The notes beneath the pieces were generated by a model. The model did no database searches. It worked only from the letters and a program-made list of their open reading frames with translations, and had not been told where the DNA came from. From Variovorax boronicumulans (GTDB lineage: Bacteria; Pseudomonadota; Gammaproteobacteria; Burkholderiales; Burkholderiaceae_C), in assembly GCF_030812215.1 (NCBI RefSeq), contig NZ_JAUSSG010000001.1, forward strand, positions 930,001-994,000: a stretch of 64,000 nt of DNA, read 5' to 3'. A program made the translations under genes and the position numbers. Shown here piece by piece: positions 47,131 through 54,291 of the stretch. Position 1 is the first letter of the stretch; every line of letters starts with the position of its first letter.

Positions 47131-49293
47131 ATGATCATCAGCCCTCCTTTTCTCTCGCTGAGCGACATCCCCGTTTATGACGGGCAGTGTGTCAGGGATG
47201 TCATGCTAGGTGGCATTGTTGGCAGCGGCGCCTACCCGATCAGTCAGGCCATGGGCTGGCATGGTGGGCTTCACATCCATGCGCCGACCAACATGGAGCC
47301 CGTGCGCGCCATCGCCGACGGCACCGTGATTTTCAGGCGCGACGCGGGCAACGCGCGCTACGACAACGAGGACCACTCGACCGGTTGCGTTGTGATCCGC
47401 CACGTGACCGAGATCGGCGCGCAGGGCACCACGCCCGTGACTGCCACCTACTACTCCATCACCCAACATCTACGGCAACTGGATCGCGATCTGCCCGCTG
47501 TCGGCAGGACCATCTACCGCAAGGACAGGCTCGGACTGGCCGGCACCATCCACGGCGAGAGCGACCGCATCCATCTGGAAATCATCGCGGGCGACGCCGA
47601 CACCCTCAAACTCGTCGGTCGCAGCACAGGCGAATTGGCAATTGGCGGCAACGGTCGCTCGGACGCGGTCTACGGCCAGATGTACGTGCTGATGCCCGCC
47701 AAGAGCCCGTGCTACGGTGCTCAGCCGGCCGGCGTTACCGCTCCCGCGGCCACGGGGGACACTGGCAACGACGACTTGATCGTTGCCATTCGGTATGAAA
47801 CGGGGAGCGCGACGCTCACCACCCACAAACTCAACGGCGACATCGTTGGTACGGCACCCCAAGAAACCGGCGCCGAATACAACCTTTACACCGAAGCAAG
47901 CGCGCGCCATGGCCACCTGAGCACAGCCGACCAACTCATCAGCAGCCCCAGTGGTTGGTACGAGTTGCTGCGCTTCGGTCGCAATCTGGGCGTTGACCCC
48001 TTGCCTTTCAATGCAGCCCATTGGCGCAAGGTCGTCGTGCCGGGTCAGCCGGGCGGCGTCTGGATCAATCTGAATGCCGCCAACACCAGGAAATTCAGCG
48101 ATGCCGATTTCCCACATTGGGCAGGCTGGAAGCTGATTGACGACGACGCCACCGACGACAACAGCCGATGTGACTCAACCGCGATCAACGCGATGCTGAC
48201 CTCGCCGCCTCAACCCGGCGCCACGACGGTCCTTACACCAGTGCAGAAGGCGGCCGATCGCATGCGAAACCTGTGCAAACCCGACGTGCAGGAGAAATTG
48301 GCCAAGACCATTTGCAAGTTTCCAACCGAATGGGCAAAGGACGAGGTGCGCAAGCGCTGGGCATGGACGAGGGAGACCGGCAATCCTTCTGTGCCGTATC
48401 CGCTGGAAGACGAAACCGACTTCACGGAAATGACGGACTTCGCGCAGAAGCTTTGCTTCTGGGAAGAACTGCCTGCCGAAGACAAGAGCCGCCTGACGAT
48501 CAAGCACTGGCATTTCCACCCAAGGGAATTCATCAAGCATTTCAGGATGTGTGGGTGGTTGAGCAAGATGGAGCTTTCAAGAACGCTAAGTACCGCGCCA
48601 CCTGCAGGAAGGACTCGTGCAGACGCATTACGTGTCCCCATGAATGAGATGCTGCGCAAATACCGTGCGGCGAGCAGTCGCCAACGAACAGCACACTTCC
48701 TCGCACAAGTAGGTCATGAGACTGGGTGGTGGCAGTTTCGAGAAGAACTCGGCAATGAGAGGCATTTTCGGACCATGTACGAGGTAATTACCGTCTCGGA
48801 AGCGGCGGCGGACTATCGATCTGGAATCGCCCAACGCTTCAATCTTGTCCAGAGAGGGGAGAGTGAGCAAACATACGCAGCGCGTAGACCTGGTGTCCTC
48901 GTAATCAAGGCCCAGGGCATGGACAACGGATTGGCAAGCTCGGCGACAGGTGGGCAGGGAGGAGATGGCCCTAGATTCCGGGGGCGAGGGTTTCTGCAGA
49001 TTACCGGACGACGCAACTACACAAGCTACAGCACTTTTCGCGGTCGCAATTTCACTACTGACCCGAACCCTCTATTGCTAGCCTCAGATGATTTGAATGC
49101 TTGTGACGCATCTGGTTTCTACTGGGCGAGAGAACGTGCAAACGCTGAAGCAGATGCTGGCACCGCACCGCGAAACGTTACGCGTGTAGGTGGGATTGTC
49201 AATCGCGGTAGTGCGAACAGAGTCCCCTTGCATGGGAACGAGCGGCAAACTGCATTCACCAGCATTTGGAGTCATTTGAATGATGCGGTTTGA
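47131..49293 (+). CDS. predicted T6SS peptidoglycan-hydrolase effector (M23-like plus GH19-like)
   Basis: A 720-aa protein encoded 12 nt after vgrG. The N-terminal part (about 35-155) resembles an M23/LytM metallopeptidase fold (HGGLHIHAP, VRAIADGTVI, YSITQHL, DRIHLEII), but metal-ligand positions differ from the consensus. A central segment (about 230-350) of unknown fold follows. The C-terminal 220 residues form a GH19 lysozyme/chitinase-like domain: FLAQVGHETGWWQFREELG with the catalytic Glu, then RFRGRGFLQITGRRNY. No signal peptide, as expected for T6SS cargo. Base composition falls along the gene. Its stop overlaps the start of a predicted exported immunity gene. Target is probably periplasmic cell wall of competitors. 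Confidence 0.85.
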   Translation: MIISPPFLSLSDIPVYDGQCVRDVMLGGIVGSGAYPISQAMGWHGGLHIHAPTNMEPVRAIADGTVIFRRDAGNARYDNEDHSTGCVVIRHVTEIGAQGTTPVTATYYSITQHLRQLDRDLPAVGRTIYRKDRLGLAGTIHGESDRIHLEIIAGDADTLKLVGRSTGELAIGGNGRSDAVYGQMYVLMPAKSPCYGAQPAGVTAPAATGDTGNDDLIVAIRYETGSATLTTHKLNGDIVGTAPQETGAEYNLYTEASARHGHLSTADQLISSPSGWYELLRFGRNLGVDPLPFNAAHWRKVVVPGQPGGVWINLNAANTRKFSDADFPHWAGWKLIDDDATDDNSRCDSTAINAMLTSPPQPGATTVLTPVQKAADRMRNLCKPDVQEKLAKTICKFPTEWAKDEVRKRWAWTRETGNPSVPYPLEDETDFTEMTDFAQKLCFWEELPAEDKSRLTIKHWHFHPREFIKHFRMCGWLSKMELSRTLSTAPPAGRTRADALRVPMNEMLRKYRAASSRQRTAHFLAQVGHETGWWQFREELGNERHFRTMYEVITVSEAAADYRSGIAQRFNLVQRGESEQTYAARRPGVLVIKAQGMDNGLASSATGGQGGDGPRFRGRGFLQITGRRNYTSYSTFRGRNFTTDPNPLLLASDDLNACDASGFYWARERANAEADAGTAPRNVTRVGGIVNRGSANRVPLHGNERQTAFTSIWSHLNDAV

Positions 49294-49849
49294 CAAGGTA
49301 TTGCTTTGCCTTTCGCTTGTTTTTGTGATGCGCGCAACCATTGCCGATTCGCATCTTCCGGAGTGCTCAACTCCTCCTGCCGTTTTGATCGACGGGCTTA
49401 GTCGGACTGCTTGCGAAATTTCCCAGTCAGTAATGGTCGAGCGCTACTCAGGTCCGAAGCCAGCACACCCTTACGCCAGCGAGTTCGACCGGCGCAAGGT
49501 GGCGATTGCAATCGGAAAGAAAGCCGAATCCGTCACGACAGTGGCTGGGATAAGGGCCGGGCCTCGCGCTGTCCAAGTTCAAACCAGCTTGCTGTACCCC
49601 CCACTTGTTGACCAAGTAGCCAAGCGCTACCCGACTCCGAAGGCGCGCAGATATAAGCGCTGGGTGATTGGGTATGAACAAATTGAGTACGGCGCCCAAG
49701 GCTCCGCACAAGGATTCCCCTTGGAATGTGCAACGGCCGTTCACTCGACCACGCAAGCAACGAAGATCGTTGCAGAGTGCTTTCCACTTGAGGAAAGAGC
49801 CCGTTTCTTGAAAACATTGGACGCTGTACGAGGACTGCGCGGGCCTTGA
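49280..49849 (+). CDS. predicted periplasmic immunity protein for the T6SS effector
   Basis: A 189-aa protein with a signal peptide (about 1-22, ending ATIADS), hence periplasmic, the compartment where a cell-wall effector would act. The gene starts 14 nt inside the end of the effector gene, implying coupled expression. The mature part has four Cys residues and no recognised domain. GC content is the lowest of the coding genes here. Immunity function is inferred only from position, export and size; no family match is claimed. An ATG three nt downstream is equally possible. Confidence 0.65.
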   Translation: MMRFDKVLLCLSLVFVMRATIADSHLPECSTPPAVLIDGLSRTACEISQSVMVERYSGPKPAHPYASEFDRRKVAIAIGKKAESVTTVAGIRAGPRAVQVQTSLLYPPLVDQVAKRYPTPKARRYKRWVIGYEQIEYGAQGSAQGFPLECATAVHSTTQATKIVAECFPLEERARFLKTLDAVRGLRGP

Positions 49850-50095
49850 AATGCTGCACCGGGTCTGGCCAACGGCGCAGTCCGAAGGAGGGCGATGCCC
49901 TGACCAACACTGCTGGACATGGCGATGTACACCAAGAAGTCATGGCAAGTCAGGTGAGCGCGGTCCGACTCTTTACGATTTTGGACCGCGCACGACGTTC
50001 GCAACTATCTTCAATCAATCGTCCACAGTGCAGATGCACTGTGGATACGTCCAACAGGCCTGGATATTCAAGAGAACTGCTGGCGAGCAGCGCCT
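49850..50095. other. 246-bp spacer with two inverted repeats
   Basis: No gene supported. It holds GCGCGGTCC/GGACCGCGC (49958-49966, 49983-49991; 16-nt loop) and the tight palindrome at 50023-50044. Neither has a T tract. Short open frames here show no family resemblance. Confidence 0.45.
50023..50044. repeat. 10-bp perfect inverted repeat with 2-nt centre
   Basis: CCACAGTGCA (50023-50032) and TGCACTGTGG (50035-50044) are exact reverse complements separated by GA. It is in the spacer between the immunity gene and the convergent hydrolase gene. It could be a bidirectional stop, a protein-binding site or a remnant of mobile DNA. Confidence 0.6.
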
Positions 50096-50824
50096 TCAGT
50101 CCCGCCCCGCCTCCAGGATCGCCTGCGCGAGCCGGGCGGGATTGGAGAAGAACATCTCGTGGCTGCCAGGGCACTCCACCAGCCTGAAAAGCCCCAGCCG
50201 CTCCGACAGGCGCGGATGCCACGGCAGGCTGTGCGGCAGCGCGATGTCCTGCTGGCAGTTGACGTAGGACTTGCCGAGCGCAAGGGCTGCGAGCGGCTGC
50301 TTCAGCTGGATCTTGTCGGTGAAGGTGCGGTACGCGTGCGGGTTCAGCTTGTCGTAGGCCGCCTGCGCGAGCGCGAGGTCGGCATCGTTGATGAACGCAT
50401 CGCGCCAGACTTCGAACGGCAAGGTCACCGCATTGCCGTTCGCGCCGGCGATGACGTCGAACATCGCCACGTAATGCGGCGGCACCATGTCGTTGAGCGA
50501 TTCGCCGTCGAGCGGCACGAAGGCGTTGATGTAGACCAGCCGCTTCAACCGGTGCGCGATGCGATCGGCCACGCCCGAGATCACCATGCCGCCGTAGCTG
50601 TGGCCCGCGAGGCGCACTTCGGTCAGGTCTTTCTCCTCGATGTAGCGAACGGCCGAAGCGATTGCATCGTCGAGGCCGGTGGCCGCCCGGTCGTCGCCGG
50701 GCCGGTTGCCCGCCAGCGTCGGGCAATGCACCGCGTGGCCGGCTTTGCGCATGTGATCGGCCACGGCTTCGATTTCGGCGCCGGTGTGCCAGGCGCCATG
50801 GACGAGAACGTAGGTGTCGGACAT
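50096..50824 (-). CDS. alpha/beta hydrolase (salicylate-esterase/PnbA-like small hydrolase)
   Basis: A 242-aa protein with alpha/beta-hydrolase fold: oxyanion VHGAWH at 8-13, nucleophile Ser76 in AGHSYGG, and catalytic His in CPGSHEMFFSNP. The overall pattern, including MVPPHYVAMF, is that of the methylesterase/hydroxynitrile-lyase-like group of small esterases. ATG 50824 is preceded by AAGGAG; the frame stays open upstream to 50938 without a signal. It is divergent from the arsenic operon, so its expression may be affected by the ArsR-bound region, but no role in arsenic metabolism is known. Confidence 0.85.
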   Translation of the reverse strand: MSDTYVLVHGAWHTGAEIEAVADHMRKAGHAVHCPTLAGNRPGDDRAATGLDDAIASAVRYIEEKDLTEVRLAGHSYGGMVISGVADRIAHRLKRLVYINAFVPLDGESLNDMVPPHYVAMFDVIAGANGNAVTLPFEVWRDAFINDADLALAQAAYDKLNPHAYRTFTDKIQLKQPLAALALGKSYVNCQQDIALPHSLPWHPRLSERLGLFRLVECPGSHEMFFSNPARLAQAILEAGRD

Positions 50825-50931
50825 GGATGTCTCCTTCTTCGGTGGAAAGGAGAACGACTGTAGGAACGGGGGCGCGCTCCGGATGGCCGCGGACTGCCAG
50901 GCCCATGGCCGATTCGTGCCATCTGCCGGGG

Positions 50932-50968
50932 TTGCCATTATTCAATAATTCAAAGATACTTGAATTAT
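50932..50968 (+). promoter_or_regulatory. arsR promoter with operator overlapping the start codon
   Basis: TTGCCA (50932-50937), 17 bp and GATACT (50955-50960) form a sigma-70-type promoter whose start point would fall at the arsR ATG (50967), giving a leaderless message. A 9-bp perfect inverted repeat, ATAATTCAA (50945-50953) and TTGAATTAT (50960-50968), spaced by 6 bp, covers the -10 and start codon and resembles ArsR-type operators. Confidence 0.65.
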
Positions 50969-51290
50969 GGAAGAAAATGACGTCGTCCGATCCCTGGCTG
51001 CCCTCGCGCAGCCGATTCGCCTGAGGGTGTTTCGCGCACTGGTGGTGGCCGGCCCGGCGGGCCTGACACCCAGTGCGCTGACTGAAGCGCTGGAGGTTTC
51101 TGCCACAGGCTTGTCCTTCCATCTCAAGGAGCTCGTGCATGCGAGCCTGATCTCGCAGGAGCGACAGGGCCGCAACCTCATTTATCGCGCGTCGTTCGAC
51201 CGGATGAACGCCCTGCTCGGCTACCTCACCGAGAACTGCTGCCAGGGAGAAGCGTGCCTCGTCGAAGGCGCCGCTCCGTGCGATTGCTGA
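50967..51290 (+). CDS. arsR: ArsR-family arsenite-responsive repressor
   Basis: A 107-aa SmtB/ArsR winged-helix repressor. The DNA-reading helix is in ALEVSATGLSFHLKELVHA, followed by the wing LISQERQGRNLIYRAS. Cysteines cluster at the C-terminus (Cys91, Cys92, Cys97, Cys105, Cys107), resembling the C-terminal As(III) site of Acidithiobacillus ArsR (adjacent pair plus third Cys) rather than the classical helix-4 CVC site, which is absent. No Shine-Dalgarno precedes the ATG, consistent with leaderless translation. First gene of the ars operon. Confidence 0.93.
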   Translation: MEENDVVRSLAALAQPIRLRVFRALVVAGPAGLTPSALTEALEVSATGLSFHLKELVHASLISQERQGRNLIYRASFDRMNALLGYLTENCCQGEACLVEGAAPCDC

Positions 51291-51302
51291 AGAAAAGGGA
51301 GC

Positions 51303-51480
51303 ACCTGTAAAGCGCTTCACGTTCACCTGCACATCGATGACTTCGCCAGGAGCATCGCCTTCTACTCCAACTTGTTTGCTGCGGCGCCCACGCGCGTTGA
51401 AGCCGACTATGCGAAATGGATCGTTGGCCTCGCCAACGCGTGTGCCCGGCCTCGACCATCCGCATGTTCAAAGAGATCAC
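51303..51480 (+). pseudogene. remnant of an arsI/cadI-like VOC-family gene
   Basis: Between arsR and arsC one frame reads ALHVHLHIDDFARSIAFYSN, then LFAAAPTRVEADYAKW (51312-51419), the N-terminus of the ArsI/CadI vicinal-oxygen-chelate family. No ATG precedes it. After that, in another frame, GLDHPHVQRD (51448-51477) resembles the GLDHLGIQVE second module of the same family. The intervening and C-terminal parts are missing. It therefore looks like a gene collapsed by internal deletion and frameshift. ArsI cleaves carbon-arsenic bonds of methylarsenite and related organoarsenicals; that function would be lost here. Confidence 0.7.
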
Positions 51481-51508
51481 CCGACTTCCACCAACGAGAA
51501 ACATCGTC

Positions 51509-52018
51509 ATGGCTGAAAAAACCTACAACGTGCTCTTCATCTGCACGGGCAACTCCGCGCGCTCCATCCTGGCCGAGGGCCTGCTCAACGAGCTGGGCAA
51601 AGGGCGATTCAAGGCCTACTCTGCAGGCAGTCATCCCGCCGGCAAGGTCAACGCCTACGCATTGCTCACGCTGGACAAGATGCACCTTGCCACCACCGGC
51701 TATCGCAGCAAGAACTGGGACGAGTTCGCAAAGCCCGATGCGCCGGAGATGGACTTCGTTCTCACCGTCTGCGACAAGGCCGCCGGCGAGGTGTGCCCGG
51801 TATGGCCCGGCCAGCCGATGACCGCGCACTGGGGCGTGGCCGATCCCGCGGCGTTCGCGGGACCGCAGGAGGCCACCGAGCGTCAGTTCATGGACACGGC
51901 CCTCACGCTGAAGCGCCGGATCGAGCTGATGCTGGCCCTGCCCCTGGCCCGGCTCGACTCGATGGCCATCCAACGCGAGATCCGCGACATCGGCAAGGTT
52001 CGAAAGGCTGCGCAATGA
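51509..52018 (+). CDS. arsC: arsenate reductase, low-molecular-weight-phosphatase type (first copy)
   Basis: A 169-aa enzyme reducing arsenate to arsenite with thioredoxin-type recycling. P-loop CTGNSARS (Cys12-x5-Arg18) and the redox pair Cys88 and Cys96 in VCDKAAGEVCPVWPG match Bacillus/Staphylococcus-type ArsC. The ATG at 51509 starts the family sequence (KTYNVLFICTGNS); a longer open frame upstream covers the degenerate arsI region. It ends in an ATGA overlap with a second arsC. Some members act on other phosphotyrosine-like substrates, but the ars context decides. Confidence 0.93.
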   Translation: MAEKTYNVLFICTGNSARSILAEGLLNELGKGRFKAYSAGSHPAGKVNAYALLTLDKMHLATTGYRSKNWDEFAKPDAPEMDFVLTVCDKAAGEVCPVWPGQPMTAHWGVADPAAFAGPQEATERQFMDTALTLKRRIELMLALPLARLDSMAIQREIRDIGKVRKAAQ

Positions 52019-52503
52019 CGCTCAACGTACTCATTCTCTGCACCCACAATTCGGCCCGCAGCGTGCTGGCCGAGGGCATGCTCAACCACTGGGCCCGGAA
52101 GCTGGGCAAGGACGTGAAGGCGTTCAGCGCCGGCAGCGCGCCCAGCGGAAGGATCAACCCGTTCGCCATCGAGGTGCTGCAGGCTGCCGGCGTGAACACC
52201 GAAGGCTTTCGCAGCAAGAGCTGGGATGAATTCGCCACGCCGGTCATGCATGTGGTCATCACCGTCTGCGACAGTGCGGCGCAGGAAGCCTGCCCGTACT
52301 GGCCCGGCACGCGCGTCAAGGTGCATTGGGGATATCCGGACCCGTCCAACGCCGAGGGCGGCGACGACGCCAAGCGCCAGGCCTTCGAGCTCACGCGCCA
52401 GGCGATCTCCTATCGCATGCTGCAACTGCTCGCGCTGGACAACCCGGAAGCGATGAGCGACGCCGAGTTGCAAGAGCGGCTCAAGCGCATTTCCGCGAAC
52501 TGA
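52015..52503 (+). CDS. arsC: arsenate reductase, low-molecular-weight-phosphatase type (second copy)
   Basis: A 162-aa paralogue of the preceding gene product with P-loop CTHNSARS (Cys9, Arg15) and redox Cys85/Cys93 in VCDSAAQEACPYWPG. The two copies differ along their length, so they are not a recent duplication. Both keep all catalytic residues, implying two active reductases, possibly with different thioredoxin/glutaredoxin partners. Coupled by ATGA to the first copy and 4 nt upstream of acr3. Confidence 0.92.
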   Translation: MTLNVLILCTHNSARSVLAEGMLNHWARKLGKDVKAFSAGSAPSGRINPFAIEVLQAAGVNTEGFRSKSWDEFATPVMHVVITVCDSAAQEACPYWPGTRVKVHWGYPDPSNAEGGDDAKRQAFELTRQAISYRMLQLLALDNPEAMSDAELQERLKRISAN

Positions 52504-52507
52504 CACC

Positions 52508-53566
52508 ATGAGCGCAGTCATCGAAAGCCCGCGCGCCAGCGCGGCCCCCATGAGCGTGTTCGAGCGCTACCTGACGGTGTGGGTGTTCCTTTGCATCGTC
52601 GTGGGCATCGCGTTGGGACAGCTGTTCCCGGCGGTATTCCAAGCAGTGGGTCGCCTCGAGATCGCCAAGGTCAACATCCCCGTGGGCGTGCTGATCTGGG
52701 TAATGATCATCCCGATGCTGCTGCGAGTCGATTTCGCGGCCCTTGCGCAGGTGAAGAACCATTGGCGCGGCATCGGCGTGACGCTGTTCATCAACTGGGC
52801 GGTGAAGCCGTTCTCCATGGCCTTCCTGGCGTGGCTCTTCGTGCGACAGGTCTTTGCCGGCCACCTGCCGGCCGACCAGCTCGACAGCTACGTGGCCGGC
52901 CTGATCCTGCTGGCCGCAGCGCCCTGCACAGCGATGGTCTTCGTCTGGAGCCGGTTGACGGGCGGGGACCCGGTCTTCACGCTGTCGCAGGTCGCGTTGA
53001 ACGACGCCATCATGGTGTTCGCCTTCGCGCCCATCGTCGGCCTGTTGCTGGGCCTGTCGGCGATCACCGTGCCCTGGGACACGCTCATCACCTCGGTGGC
53101 GCTCTACATCGTCTTGCCGGTGATCTTCGCGCAGGTGCTGCGCAAGCAGTTGCTGAAGGCAGGGCCTGCCGCATTCGAGCGCGCCATGCATCGCATCGGA
53201 CCGTGGTCGATCGCAGCCCTGCTGCTGACGCTCGTGCTCCTGTTCGCCTTCCAGGGCGAAGCCATCATCCGGCAACCGCTGGTGATCGCGATGCTCGCGG
53301 TGCCGATCCTGATCCAGGTGGTGCTGAACTCCGGCCTGGCCTACTGGCTCAACCGAAAGCTCGGCGAGAAGCACAACATTGCATGTCCTTCAGCGCTGAT
53401 CGGCGCATCCAACTTCTTCGAGCTGGCGGTGGCCGCAGCCATCAGCCTGTTCGGCTTTCACTCGGGGGCCGCGCTGGCAACGGTAGTCGGCGTGCTGATC
53501 GAAGTGCCGATCATGCTGGCCGTGGTCAAGGTCGTGAACTCTTCGCGGGACTGGTATGAATCCTGA
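52508..53566 (+). CDS. acr3: arsenite efflux permease ACR3
   Basis: A 352-aa inner-membrane exporter of the bile/arsenite/riboflavin transporter superfamily with ten predicted transmembrane segments. The functionally essential Cys140 lies in [13 protein letters not shown], and VLIEVPIML near the C-terminus holds the conserved Glu. It exports arsenite using the proton gradient, removing the product of the two ArsC reductases. It overlaps the arsH start by 11 nt. Confidence 0.96.
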   Translation: MSAVIESPRASAAPMSVFERYLTVWVFLCIVVGIALGQLFPAVFQAVGRLEIAKVNIPVGVLIWVMIIPMLLRVDFAALAQVKNHWRGIGVTLFINWAVKPFSMAFLAWLFVRQVFAGHLPADQLDSYVAGLILLAAAPCTAMVFVWSRLTGGDPVFTLSQVALNDAIMVFAFAPIVGLLLGLSAITVPWDTLITSVALYIVLPVIFAQVLRKQLLKAGPAAFERAMHRIGPWSIAALLLTLVLLFAFQGEAIIRQPLVIAMLAVPILIQVVLNSGLAYWLNRKLGEKHNIACPSALIGASNFFELAVAAAISLFGFHSGAALATVVGVLIEVPIMLAVVKVVNSSRDWYES

Positions 53567-54275
53567 GCTTCCCAACGTCGATCTCGCGCTGTTCGCAAGA
53601 CCCGATCCAAATCTTCTGCTGCCGCCGCCAGCACAGCGCTCGACGCATGCGCCGCGCATCCTGCTTCTGTACGGCTCGGTTCGCGAACGCTCCTACAGCC
53701 GGTTGCTCACGGAAGAAGCGGCACGACTGCTTCGCGCGCTGGGGGCGGGGACGCGAGTCTTCGATCCGCGCGGGCTCCCGCTCCCGGACGCCGAACCCGA
53801 CAGTCACCCGAAGGTGCAGGAACTGCGAGAACTCGCGCAGTGGGCCGAAGGCATGGTGTGGACATCGCCCGAACGCCACGGCGCGATGACCGGCATCATG
53901 AAAGCGCAGATCGACTGGATCCCGCTGGCCGTCGGCTCGGTGCGCCCCACGCAGGGCAAGACGCTCGCGGTGATGGAAGTGTCGGGTGGCTCGCAATCGT
54001 TCAATGCGGTCAATCAACTGCGCGTGCTGGGCCGCTGGATGCGCATGATCACGATCCCCAACCAGTCGTCGGTCGCGAAGGCCTTCCTCGAATTCGAGGA
54101 GAACGGCCGCATGAAGCCCTCGCCCTACTACGAGCGCGTGGTCGACGTGATGGAAGAGCTGGTGAAGTTCACCCTGCTCACGCGCGACTGCGCGGATTAC
54201 CTGGTCGACCGCTACAGCGAGCGGCGCGAGAGCGCGGAGGCGCTGTCCAGACGGGTCAACCTGCGCAGCATCTGA
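53556..54275 (+). CDS. arsH: ArsH NADPH-dependent FMN oxidoreductase
   Basis: A 239-aa flavodoxin-like oxidoreductase. FMN-binding [16 protein letters not shown] and the later [20 protein letters not shown] are family marks. ArsH oxidises trivalent methylarsenicals to less toxic pentavalent forms and reduces some dyes and chromate. It complements acr3, which does not export methylarsenite. Length agrees with known ArsH (about 230-250 aa). It overlaps the end of acr3. Confidence 0.95.
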   Translation: MNPELPNVDLALFARPDPNLLLPPPAQRSTHAPRILLLYGSVRERSYSRLLTEEAARLLRALGAGTRVFDPRGLPLPDAEPDSHPKVQELRELAQWAEGMVWTSPERHGAMTGIMKAQIDWIPLAVGSVRPTQGKTLAVMEVSGGSQSFNAVNQLRVLGRWMRMITIPNQSSVAKAFLEFEENGRMKPSPYYERVVDVMEELVKFTLLTRDCADYLVDRYSERRESAEALSRRVNLRSI

Positions 54276-54291
54276 GCAAGGCCAACGCAGC

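Noticed and set aside
49846..50267. Two overlapping plus-strand open frames after the immunity gene, considered as a second immunity gene
   Set aside because: They run into the antisense of the hydrolase gene, have no signal peptide and no coherent hydrophobic core.
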